In this document: one piece after another, positions 12,201 to 20,279 of the stretch
Numbering within the stretch: position 1 is the first letter of the stretch
How the letters are laid out: every line of letters begins with the position of its first letter
Assembly (NCBI RefSeq): GCF_051106095.1
Contig: NC_135791.1
Location: forward strand, 5,280,501 to 5,344,500
Length of the DNA stretch: 64,000 nt
From: Pogona vitticeps
Taxonomy: Eukaryota; Chordata; Lepidosauria; Squamata; Agamidae
Direction of reading: 5' to 3'
Program-made: the position numbers and the translations under genes
The notes under the pieces: generated by a model
Told to the model about the DNA's origin: nothing
Databases searched by the model: none
Seen by the model: the letters and a program-made list of their open reading frames with translations, nothing else

Positions 12201-15200
12201 GATGTCGTGGAAGAAAGGGCTAGCCTCCTTTCCCGATCCCCTCTCTTTCTGAAAAATGGGTTTCCTGCCTATAAGACTTACTCAAGGTCTAGGGTTGCTT
12301 CCCTCATAAGCATTCTGACCTGAGAACTCCCCTTGCACTGGTGAGATTTCCTGGTTTCCCGCCCTTGAAAACAAAATCTCAGTATCATTTCCCCTTGTTG
12401 CTGTTGGTATTACTTTCCGCTGGGAACTGTCAAAAGTTCCCTGTGCCTGATTTCGGCCCTTGTTGCCTGAACCTAAAGAAATAGGGTGCCTTTCCCCAGC
12501 CAACGTGCAGATCACCAGCTGGACTAGACAGCAGACTAGTTGAGCGAGAGAAGAGCCGTGCCACACAGGGGTCACAGGAGCTGAGCTTTGACCCCTTGTC
12601 CTCTCTCTCTGATCTCCATCTTCTACCCCCCCCCAAGAAACAGCCTAACGGGAGGACCAGCTTTGGCACTAGATCCAATCTAGAACCAAAACATCACCCA
12701 TGAGGGCAGAAGAAAGCAAAACACAGCCCTCCGGATGTCTCTGGACTCCCTTTGATGGCACCGATTGCGCAGGTGGGGATGATGGGACTTTGCAGTCCCA
12801 GGTGGGAATGATGGACTTCACCATCCAACAACTCCACTTTGCCCCCCCCGTACTAGATATTTCATAGACTTTCTCCCTCGTTCCATCTTAGAACATCACG
12901 CTGACGCAACATCCTCAACAATCAAATTTCTCAGTATACATGAACACAGAATTTGCATCCTGCTCTCCGACGACCTATAGAGCAACAGTGTTTGGTTTTG
13001 GCAAACTCACGGGCTCCCTCTAGGCCCTCCGGAAGAGCATCTCTCGTCTCCTCCTGCATACAATGCCTTCCTTTATACCCAGCCGGTCTCTCCCCCTCTC
13101 CTGCTCCAGCTCTGGAGCTCAGCGGTGTGTACCTACATCAATGCCGTCCGCTCCTGGTATGCCTGGCGGACCTGGGGGGCCCCGTGGCCCAGGCTCTCCT
13201 GGTGGACCTTGCTAAAGAGAGAAACCAAAAGCAAAGAAGCCACGTTATTTTTGCAAGAACACAGAAAACTCAAAGCCAACGAGCTACCCTGCATCCATTT
13301 CTCCCACAACCACATCCCAACACCAGATCGGTCCTGGCCCGTGTGGGGAATTTGTGGCTCCATTTTTCCTGCCAGCAGGACTGACTTTTAAGAGGCATAG
13401 ACTGGCATATCAGATAGGCATGGGAGGCCACAAAAAGGCAGAATAATTATTCTGGACGTGGTTCTTATCACTGCAGAGTACAGTACATTGCCTGAAAGTA
13501 GGGGAACCACAGATGGAGAACCAAAGTGGTATCTAACTTACTGAGATCGGAGTCCAATGGCTTTCCAAAACTTGTGGACTACAGATCCCCTTATCCCTTG
13601 GCATTAGCCATGCTGACTAAGTATTTTGGGAAGAAGGGTGAAACTATCTGGAGAATGAAAGGTTCCCCCACCCATCCAGGAGACCGGCAGCTGAGTTTTC
13701 ATTCAATCCACTTCCATCGCAAGGTTTTTACTACTTCCAAAGAGTTCTCATAATGATAAAGATGGATTATCTAGTCCATGCAAGCCACCCTGATGTTAGT
13801 GGATAGAAGAAGGCATGACAAAGACAAGTAAGAGTGTTTGGATGAATGAACCGTTTGGATGCAACTTGAAAGCCCTTTTCATTGCCTGGATGTGGGCAAC
13901 GCTACCTTGCCTCCCTCTATTCCACTAGACTCAAGGGACTTTACTTCCACAACATTAATAAAAGTAAAGGCACCTTATGAATTCTTTTCAGCGTGTGCTC
14001 TCAACTCTGACTCAGCTTGAACTGGCCCAGTCAGGGTCTTTTAGATGCGGCTTACTAGCCTCTCCTTTGGGTAATGGTCAGGCACTACCACGCAATGACA
14101 CAGGTGGAAGGACCCATCACCCCATCGGCCACATAGGTTCCAGAAGATCTCAACTCTCACACACACACCCCTCCAATGGGGCACAGCGAGAATTCGGGAT
14201 TTTCCAGCTCCTAGCTCCACAGCCACTTGCTCCAACCCAATAAGCTACATCGGGCCAGAGACAGGCACGACGTTAGGAGACTAACATCTTGCTGGCTGGG
14301 GGATTATGGGAGTTGTAGTCCCCAAAATACCTTCTTTCCTCTATTTTTATAACAACATGCCAGACCGTTTGTTGCTTAACCGTTTTCTGACCCTTCCTTT
14401 CATCCTGTTTTGAAAGGTGGACTGTAAGCTCCTCGGGGCAGGGACCTGCCCCCTTCTACACTGCAAAGCCCTGGGCAGACTGTATCTACAGCAACCAGAA
14501 TGCAAGGTAGACCGCCATAAAGGGAAATAAAACCTTATGTACACATGGAGGGGCTTTGAGATAAAATGAAGCCAGCTTGTCTAAAAACTTCAGCATGTGC
14601 TTGGATCAAGAGGGTTATATATTATAACTCCCCAGTTACTATTAGTTACTGAATGATCGTGCAGGATCAGAGAGAATCAAAATCTCTGGGAGCCTCAAAA
14701 TAAAGATAAAACACTCCAGTTGTTTACTTTCAAAGAGCTACTCTGACATCTGGAAAAGTGGCCAGCAAAAGGTATGTATGTTTGGGGGGAGGGTATATAA
14801 GCACAGGGCTAATTTTATAAAAATGCCAGCTCAGAGGTTGACACAAATGAAGGTTTATTGAATGAATAGCCCCCTTTGTATGCCAAAAACACCTTCATCA
14901 AATATGTCTCTGTGTTCAGGTCCTGTGACTTAATGCCGAGAATATCCAAACCAGCTTGGCCAGGCTCTGCTGGCTGGTGGAAGCTGGGAGTTGTAATCCC
15001 AGGGTGCAACTTTTCCAAATTCCGAGCTCTTTTTCTGAACAGCACCTCACTGCAGAAGATGCAGGAGGGAGCAAGGCCACTGACTACTGTCTCAAAGGTG
15101 ACTTTATTCCAGATGCCCACAGATATGGACTTTCCATGCCTCTCCAACTTCTAGACAATGCTCTCCATTTTTCCAACTGCTCAGTGCTATATATATAGCA

Positions 15201-16186
15201 CTGGGCTCTAGCCAGCGAAACCAACCATATATATACGCCACTTTCATCTGCCATTAATGGATGGTTGGTTTTGCTGGCTACAGCCCACCCATCATTCTCT
15301 AGGCACCCAAATCCTTACTCCAAAAGGCAGGCATGAAAAGGCTGCCAAAGGCAGTTATCTAACACCTGCCCCGCAAAAAAAAAACCAACAACTATCAGAT
15401 GCCCCCCTCGAGCAGCCCAGTCAATATCGTAAGTAAAAATGCTGAATTTCCTCTCAGACTTTGGAAATCCTTTTGATTAACTTCTGCAACGCACAGGATT
15501 CTTTTCTGATTCCTTCCAGTTGAGGTTTGATCGTGTAAGGCTTGATACTTTTGTAAAGTTTTAGCAGGGAGTCCAAACAGCATCATTATCTTGTAACAAT
15601 CCTGCATGTTTTCACATCAGTTCCTTTACACCAACATACACTGAACATTTCAAGAAGAAATAGCAGAATCATTGCAGATGACTTTTGATGAATAACACAA
15701 AGAAAATCTCAAAGTACCATCTGATCCTTCCATAATCCTGTAGGCTAATTTTCTCAAATCTAAAGCCCAGGGATATCTCTAGTAGTACAATTTTTCCCTC
15801 CAAGCTGTCTGAAAGCATGAGTGAAAGAAAAGTTTTTTTTTTCTCCCCTCAACCAAAAGGTTCAATTTTATTATCCACCCACCCCAAGTATCACTATACC
15901 TTCTGGCACAGTGCTACACTTTAGACTTCCCAGGAATAGAAAGATTTTTAAGAGAACTACATATTATTCCAGTCTTATTGGCTTGCACCAGATCTCCAGC
16001 TGGGATCCAAGAGAGCTGTAGATTTCCAAACAGCTCTCACTCAACCCCCCCCCCCCCTCTGGCTCCCGTCCCCATCTATCCAGTAGAAGAATATAAAAGA
16101 AAGACACTTACAAATTGTGCTAGAGAGAAGCTGACAGCATGGAGGAAGAGGAGGCAGAATTTCACAGCCCCTAGAAAGCTAGCCAT
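779..16186 (-). CDS. COL9A2: COL9A2, collagen type IX alpha-2 chain, 5' part of gene (coding exons 1-12; 3' part outside window)
   Basis: This is the alpha-2 chain of the FACIT collagen IX heterotrimer, a secreted protein of cartilage and vitreous that decorates type II collagen fibrils. Twelve exons totalling 630 nt (210 codons) were found on the minus strand. All are in phase 0 and bounded by AG/GT: 16112-16186, 13137-13211, 11731-11766, 10658-10720, 9023-9076, 7843-7878, 7135-7158, 6208-6261, 5289-5342, 4011-4058, 2242-2298 and 779-832. The order of blocks is a signal peptide, about 26 uninterrupted-to-imperfect Gly-X-Y blocks (COL3), the NC3 hinge with EGSADFL and CPTNCP, then the start of COL2. 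It follows human COL9A2 exon for exon (recalled sequence), including the shared break in the triplet pattern in exon 7. There is no NC4 globular domain, as expected for alpha-2. COL9A3 and COL9A1 fit worse. The next exon should lie left of base 1. Confidence 0.96.
833..2241 (-). other. COL9A2: COL9A2 intron 11
   Basis: No gene or clear mobile element was seen in this 1.4-kb intron; it is AT-rich with unassigned sequence. Confidence 0.7.
2242..2298 (-). CDS. COL9A2: COL9A2 exon 11: NC3 cysteines and start of COL2
   Basis: It encodes CPTNCPPGPKGPQGLLGLK (19 codons), against human CPTNCPPGMKGPPGLQGVK. The two cysteines form the interchain disulfides of NC3 in this family. The acceptor is CGATACAG and the donor GTAAAG. 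Confidence 0.95.
2299..4010 (-). other. COL9A2: COL9A2 intron 10
   Basis: No supported feature. There is a short G run at about 2846-2857 and a T run at about 2991-3001. Open frames here are chance readings. Confidence 0.7.
4011..4058 (-). CDS. COL9A2: COL9A2 exon 10: end of COL3 and NC3 hinge with glycosaminoglycan site
   Basis: It encodes GPVGRIEGVEGSADFL, against human GRPGTIQGLEGSADFL. The Ser in EGSAD is the known chondroitin/dermatan sulfate attachment residue of alpha-2(IX) (family knowledge). The acceptor is TTCCTCAAG. The donor reads GTACGG, weaker than the GTAAGT of its neighbours, but the downstream match CPTNCP in the next exon confirms the border. Confidence 0.9.
4059..6207 (-). 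other. COL9A2: COL9A2 introns 8-9 (around exon 9)
   Basis: Apart from exon 9 at 5289-5342, nothing was recognised. The stretch at 5640-6110 is AT-rich and looks like an old LINE 3' UTR, but no family could be named. Confidence 0.6.
5289..5342 (-). CDS. COL9A2: COL9A2 exon 9 (54 nt)
   Basis: It encodes GVRGPDGPQGPPGPPGKP, against human GDPGPDGPSGPPGPPGKP. The acceptor is TTTTTTCCAG and the donor GTAAGC. Confidence 0.95.
6208..6261 (-). CDS. COL9A2: COL9A2 exon 8 (54 nt)
   Basis: It encodes GPPGQVGLPGEIGALGPK, against human GPPGPVGLPGEIGIRGPK. The acceptor is TTCCCCAAG and the donor GTAAGT. Confidence 0.95.
7135..7158 (-). CDS. COL9A2: COL9A2 exon 7, 24-nt microexon carrying a triplet interruption
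   Basis: Eight codons, GPSLSGPP, lie between the acceptor CGTTGCAG and the donor GTAAGT. Gly-X-Y is broken by two extra residues at the same place where human has GPGFAGPP, so this is a conserved imperfection of COL3 and not a damaged exon. Its identity rests on position between exons 6 and 8, phase and this alignment. Confidence 0.88.
7843..7878 (-). CDS. COL9A2: COL9A2 exon 6 (36 nt)
   Basis: It encodes GLPGLLGPPGLP, against human GQPGLPGPPGLP. The acceptor is ATACCACAG and the donor GTAAGT. Confidence 0.93.
8200..8405 (+). repeat. Unclassified squamate interspersed repeat
   Basis: It shares AGCACTCTCT, GGAAGGCTGAGT, a GTGAGTAGAG stretch and GCAGTTTAACCACTGTGCT with the copy at 58.62-59.30 kb. 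No transposase, tRNA boxes or LINE domain is recognisable. It lies in COL9A2 intron 5. Confidence 0.6.
9023..9076 (-). CDS. COL9A2: COL9A2 exon 5 (54 nt)
   Basis: It encodes GLTGAKGEPGAIGRPGLK, six triplets, against human GLTGAKGEPGPMGIPGVK. The acceptor is TTTTACAG and the donor GTGAGC. The 54-nt size is the classic fibrillar/FACIT collagen unit. Confidence 0.95.
9189..9230. repeat. GT microsatellite with GTGC extension
   Basis: About 18 GT units followed by GCGTGCGTGCACGCGTACGC, in COL9A2 intron 4. Confidence 0.95.
9985..10078. mobile_element. hAT-like MITE, partial copy
   Basis: It starts CAGTGGTTCCCAACCTTG and has the same internal palindrome (GGACTACAATTCCCAGGAGC ... TCTGGGAATTGCAGTTG) as the element at 20.1 kb, but lacks a clear right end. 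It lies in COL9A2 intron 4. Confidence 0.65.
10190..10325 (-). repeat. tRNA-derived SINE with CR1-like tail
   Basis: The minus strand has a head (GTGGTTTAGGTCTCTGGC), box B GGGAGTTTGAGTCCCC, then GGGCTGGACTAGATGATCC and CTGCAGTTCCAAGATTATT. The 3' part resembles the last bases of CR1, unlike the Sauria-type copies. It lies in COL9A2 intron 4. Confidence 0.72.
10658..10720 (-). CDS. COL9A2: COL9A2 exon 4 (63 nt)
   Basis: Seven triplets start GTKGEPGPPGPDG and end PGKPGID. Human has GPKGEPGKAGPDG...GKPGID. The acceptor is TTTTTAACAG and the donor GTGAGT. Confidence 0.94.
10721..13136 (-). other. COL9A2: COL9A2 introns 2-3 (around exon 3)
   Basis: No mobile element was named here. Short fragments resembling the hAT-like ACTTTGCAGTCCCAGG palindrome occur near 12780-12830. 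Confidence 0.55.
11731..11766 (-). CDS. COL9A2: COL9A2 exon 3 (36 nt)
   Basis: It encodes GDKGPPGAAGSP, four Gly-X-Y triplets, matching human GDNGPPGKAGPP. The donor is GTAAGT and the acceptor CTATAG. Confidence 0.93.
13137..13211 (-). CDS. COL9A2: COL9A2 exon 2: start of COL3 helix
   Basis: The 75-nt exon begins QGPPGEPGPRGPP and ends GADGID, matching human RGPPGERGPP...GSDGID. The acceptor is CTCTTTAG and the donor GTAGGT. Confidence 0.94.
13212..16111 (-). other. COL9A2: COL9A2 intron 1
   Basis: This is the largest COL9A2 intron in the window, 2.9 kb. It has fragments of the GGGAGTTGTAGTCCCC palindromic repeat (about 14284-14330 and 14960-15000), a C run at about 16046-16056 and no recognisable exon. 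Confidence 0.6.
16112..16186 (-). CDS. COL9A2: COL9A2 coding exon 1: signal peptide
   Basis: This exon encodes 25 residues beginning MASFLGAVKFCLLFLHAV. A Lys then a long hydrophobic core leads to SLA-QF, a normal signal peptidase site that aligns with human ALA-QI. The ATG at 16186 has A at -3 and G at +4, a strong Kozak context. The donor is GTAAGT (plus strand 16106-16111). Confidence 0.93.
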
Positions 16187-16480
16187 GTTGAAGGCAAGCT
16201 TGGAGAAGAAGAGGAGGCCCGCCAGCCCTTGAGTGAAAAAAAATCCACAAATCCAGCAAAAGCCAAGAGGCAGGAGGGGAAGAGGGAGGGATGGGTCATG
16301 AATATGAAGCGGGGAGGGGAGGGGAGGGATAGGCTGGGACTTCCCCCTCCCTGCCGACACAGACAGGAAAGGTGGAAGGGTTTAGCCCAAGAGGTACCGC
16401 CTGGTCCTCCAAGTGCAGGAGGGGCGGGCAGGGTAGCGCGGAGAGTGTGCCACTCAGGCAGGACCAAGGCATCGAAGTGC
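16187..16480 (-). promoter_or_regulatory. COL9A2: Probable COL9A2 5' UTR and proximal promoter
   Basis: This is the stretch immediately upstream of the COL9A2 ATG. It is rich in a G/A purine run on the plus strand (about 16270-16330) and moderately GC-rich. No convincing TATA box at a suitable distance was seen. The assignment is by position only and the transcription start cannot be placed. Confidence 0.4.
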
Positions 16481-16779
16481 ATCCAAGTACCTCTGAAACC
16501 TGGAGGTAAATCTGCTGATGAGCGTCAAGACCCTAAAGTGCCATCTCAGCTCTGTTCAATCACCTTTAAGGACAGAGATGGACAAGACAGAGGTGTTCCG
16601 GGTCAGTTGAAGGGCAGAGGAAGGACCAGGGGTGCAGGCCAGCGCTGGCTGGGGTGACGCTCTTTCTGAAGACACAGGCGTGCAGTTTGGGGGTGCCCCT
16701 CCTGCACCTGTCTCCCAGCCTTGGATGCCCAGGTTTTAGCAGTGGCCAAGAGTGCGTTTGCACAATGAAAACGAGTGTG

Positions 16780-17200
16780 CCAACTGCACCCATTCCTGGA
16801 GAGGTCTGATCTTAGCACAGTGACACGTGCCTTTGTTACATCTCAGTTGGATGGCTGTAACACACTCTACACGGGACTGCCTTTCAAGGGGCTCAGACAC
16901 GTCGGTGGGTCCAAAACACAGCAGGCAGATTGCCTAACTGGGGGGCTGGCTACAGGGACAGCAGAAGGCCTGTTACAGCAGTTCGGCTGGCTGTTGATCC
17001 ATTTCCGGGCAGAATTCAAAGAGCTGGTTTTAACTTAGAGAGCCTCAAACAGCTTGGGTCCAAGCTATCTCAAGGACCACCTTTAGGAGTCTGCCTGGGG
17101 GTTAAGATCATCAGGGCGGCCTTTCTCTCAGTCCCACCACCTTCACAGGTGCGTCTTGGGAGGCAGACAGCACATTTTCCTCCTTTTTCTGAGGGTGTGT
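16780..17200 (+). mobile_element. L2/CR1-like LINE, ORF2 C-terminal fragment
   Basis: Broken translation gives LERSDLSTVTRAFVTSQLD, a CNTLYTGLP block and later AAARVL-type remnants, the pattern upstream of the L2-type C-terminus. It lies just beyond the COL9A2 promoter. Confidence 0.65.
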
Positions 17201-17507
17201 GTGTGTGTGTGTGTGCATCAGGACAGAGTGGGTGGGAGATGGTGCTGCTTGCCCCAGCTGCCAAAAGGACTCTCTCCCTATATCAGAGCTTAGGAAGGCT
17301 GATTTTGGACTACAATTCCCAGAATCCCCCAGCCAGCACTGAATGATGTAGGAGTAGAGAGATACTGGAATCTTTATCCTGGGACCTATAGACCATAAAC
17401 AGATAGCTCTGCTTCTGAGAAGCTCCCACACACCCCTTCTGCAGTCATCTTGGTAGTTCTAAAGCCATGTTTAATTTCAGCACTGCTTCACTTACATGTG
17501 TGTGTGT

Positions 17508-17705
17508 GTGTTATGCACTGTTAAGTTCGAACCAACTTAGAGTGACCCTAACAGGGCTTTCAAGGGAACTGATATATTTTAAAGGATGGTTCTACTAGTT
17601 CCACTCCCCACCCCCATGAGTGTCCATGGCACAGAGAGGATTTGAACTCAGATCTCCAGAGTCCTAGTCAGTCATTCAATCCCCATCACACAACACTGGG
17701 TCTCC
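17508..17705 (-). repeat. Sauria-type tRNA-derived SINE
   Basis: The minus strand carries a tRNA-like head with a box B (GAGATCTGAGTTCAAATCC), then GAACTAGTAGAACC, CTTGAAAGCCCTGTTAGGGT and an AGTTGGTTCGAACTTAACAG tail. This is the common squamate SINE layout. Confidence 0.8.
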
Positions 17706-17734
17706 CTTTACTAAATGATGACGATTATGACAAT

Positions 17735-17960
17735 GTGAAGTCAAGTAAGTTCTGACTTATGATGACCTTTTTTTGGGTTTTCTAGGTATAGAAAACTCAG
17801 AAGTGGTTTTCCATCCCCTTCTTCTGGGGCTATCCTGAGAAAGCGCAGCTTACCCAAGGCCACCCAGGCTGGCTCTTCTGCCAAGAGGCACAGTGGGGAA
17901 TCGAACTCCCCAACCCTGGCTCTGTAGCCAGAACCACCGAGCTATCTAGTCAACTTATAC
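17735..17960 (-). repeat. Sauria-type SINE
   Basis: The minus strand reads GGCTACAGAGCCAGGG, box B GGGGAGTTCGATTCCCC, GCCAGCCTGGGTGGCCTTGG, AACCACTTCTGAG and a GTCATAAGTCAGAACTTAC tail. It belongs to a subfamily different from its left neighbour. Confidence 0.8.
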
Positions 17961-17974
17961 TGTACACTAAACTA

Positions 17975-18165
17975 GTATGTGTTTTCTGTGCCATCAAGAC
18001 AGAACCACATTACAGAATCTCTAACAGGGCTTTCGAGTTAAGTGGGATATTTAAGGAGTGTTTTTACCAGTTCCACTCCCCCCAGTGAGTTTCCATGGCT
18101 GAGCATGGATTCGAACTCTGTTCTCCAGGGTCCTGCTCTGTCACTCTATTCGCTACACCTCCCTG
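17975..18165 (-). repeat. Sauria-type SINE
   Basis: It has the same layout and orientation as the copy at 17.5 kb (GGAGAACAGAGTTCGAATCC head, CGAAAGCCCTGTTAGAGAT middle). It is the third of three SINEs in a row. Confidence 0.78.
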
Positions 18166-18292
18166 GGAATCTCCAGTGTTAAACCAGTGTAAACTGTATT
18201 TTAAACATTTAGATGATCTAAACTGCACATTTTTTTTCAATTTTATATTTAACGTTCTACATTTTCTCTCTCTCTCTTTTTGTGTAACTCAG

Positions 18293-18369
18293 GAATATAT
18301 CAACTTTGCTTTAAAGTTGCAATTTTTGTGGCAATGTTTATCTACAAAGAGATAGAGTACTTGCAAAAG
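18293..18369 (+). other. Possible orphan exon, transmembrane-like
   Basis: A pyrimidine-rich CTCTCTCTCTTTTTGTGTAA tract precedes CTCAG, and the segment ends at AAAAG|GTAGGC. The open phase reads IYQLCFKVAIFVAMFIYKE and continues IEYLQK, one hydrophobic helix then charged residues. A second possible acceptor lies at 18629 or 18647 with open sequence beyond it. No homologue was recognised. Confidence 0.18.
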
Positions 18370-19847
18370 GTAGGCAAGAAGACAGAAATATTTTAAGCAA
18401 TTCAGTGATACAGACCACCAGGTGGCAATGGTGGAGAAGAAAACAGAAGCTGGAGAGCTTGTGCATTACAGGAAATATTCTTTATTTCATCAAGTGAATT
18501 TTGGAAGTTAAAATTCTTTAGATCTGGGGTGGGTGGGGCAGAATTACAGCATTTATGCTTTGCAAGCTTATTTGAGAAGAATTCTCAGTAAGTGGAATGG
18601 AACTTATTCCCATTTGTTTTTCTGCTTAGTTACTTCTGTGTCTACAGAGAAGCATGTCGGAGGACACAGAACCAGGAAGAGAAGTATGACACAGTTGTAC
18701 ACCTTCGCCAGTGTTTTTCAATTCGCATTGTCAGATCACCTTTAGAGAAGCACTTGCTGATTCAAATAACAGTATCATGATCAATGGTCAGTAATGAAGT
18801 CAGTAATGGAGACAATCTAAAAATGAATGCTGAGTAAACCAAATTTGTGATCATCACTAAGAAATTCAGCCTTCCTTGCGTACTCATAACAGTAGCATTT
18901 CCAGCTACTACCTCATAACTCCTTTCCAATCTTTTTCCATCTGGTGTTGTGTGTTTTTTTAAAAAACTAACTTATTAGCACCCCTCACTTTCTGAAAAGC
19001 ATCTTATTTGGTCTTATCTCTGATCTCTGATAAGATAAAGGAGACTGGGATAGACTGCATATAGCAGCTATTCTATAACCAAGGCTGCAGTGTTTAACCC
19101 AAACACGCTGCATTCAGCTAATGCATCGTCAACATTTACAGCTATTTCCCAATGACAGGCATTAGAAGCTTGGTAGCGATGGAAGTCTCCTGTCAGCAGG
19201 ATTGTGTCAGGAAATGTCAAAAGGTTGTTCACCGTTACGTCTGCAATAAAATGGAACACTCCCTTATCACTGGAGATAGTTTGCACTGCCTGATTCTGTC
19301 AACCACAAACACTCCAGAGGCTTCCAAGGACTACGTAAACTCTCTCCGACAGCATAAGGGATTTTAGGCTAAAGGGTAGAAAAACCCAATCCAGTGTGTG
19401 CTCTAAATAGGAAAACACGCCATCTCCCTAAACTGGATTTTTTATACCTGCTCTGCTTGTCACTCCTGTTATTTTCAAAAAAGCTACGTATGAAGACTAG
19501 GACCACCCTAAAATATTTAGCCACCTAATGCAGATCAGCGTACGTTGACCCTGCCTATTCAAGGCGCATAGTATCAAGACTGGCAAGGTTATTTGGTCTG
19601 GAAGCTAGAAGATCCCCGGATCCTTTCTTCCCTTTGTTGTCAGTAAAAAATACAATAAAAACAAACTGATCTCGCGCAAGGGGGAATCCCACCTCTTTCT
19701 CGGTAGTGCACACCTCTGATAACCCAACCCATTTCCAGTTGTCTGTGCTGATCTCATAAATCAATTTTGTTGGCCTTTGTAACTTGCTGGAGAACACAGT
19801 ATTATAATTGTTCAAAGAGAGGCATTTGCTGTTTGCCTTCAAGAATC

Positions 19848-20058
19848 ATGTGCCGTCAAGTCAATTCTGACGTGCGGTGACCCTCCCCGGGGTTTTCCAG
19901 ATCAAGGCACAGAAGTGGTTTCCCGTTCTCTTCTTCCGGGGGCGTCCTGGAACTCTGCAGGTTGCCTAAGGCCACACGGGCTGGTTCTTCTAGGATGCAC
20001 GGTGGAGAGTCGAGTTCCCAACTTCGGGCTCTGCGGCCAGATAGCTAAACGATTCAGC
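19848..20058 (-). repeat. Sauria-type SINE
   Basis: The minus strand shows the subfamily of the 17.7-kb copy: GCCGCAGAGCCCGAAG, CCTTAGGCAACCTGCAGAG, GAAACCACTTCTGTG and CGTCAGAATTGACTTGACGG. The tail is well preserved. Confidence 0.82.
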
Positions 20059-20135
20059 TTGCATTTAGGATAATTATATTTCCTCCTGGAATCACCTAGG
20101 TCCAGTGTCTAACAAGATGTAAAATCAATCTAAAA

Positions 20136-20271
20136 CACTAGTTCTTAACCTTGAGTTACTCAGGAGTTTTGGACTGCAACTTCCAGAAGCCTTCACCACC
20201 TGCTGTGCTGACTGGGGTTTCCGGGAGTTGCAGTTCAAAAGCATCCGAGTAACAAAGGTTAAGAACCACTG
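20136..20271. mobile_element. hAT-like MITE with 8-bp target duplication
   Basis: A 136-bp near-palindrome starts CACTAGTTCTTAACC and ends GGTTAAGAACCACTG. It is flanked by 8-bp direct repeats ATCTAAAA (20128-20135) and GTCTAAAA (20272-20279), differing at one base. Terminal CAGTGGTTC-type ends and an 8-bp duplication fit the hAT superfamily. The interior carries the GGACTGCAACTTCCAGAAG palindrome common in squamate repeats. Confidence 0.75.
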
Positions 20272-20279
20272 GTCTAAAA

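Noticed and set aside
16229-16657. 142-residue plus-strand ORF opposite the COL9A2 promoter
   Set aside because: Purine-rich Lys/Arg/Gly reading with no domain; explained by base composition upstream of COL9A2.
17600-17700. tRNA-like boxes A and B here and at other SINE loci as tRNA genes
   Set aside because: They lack a foldable cloverleaf and sit inside SINEs with repeated bodies and tails.
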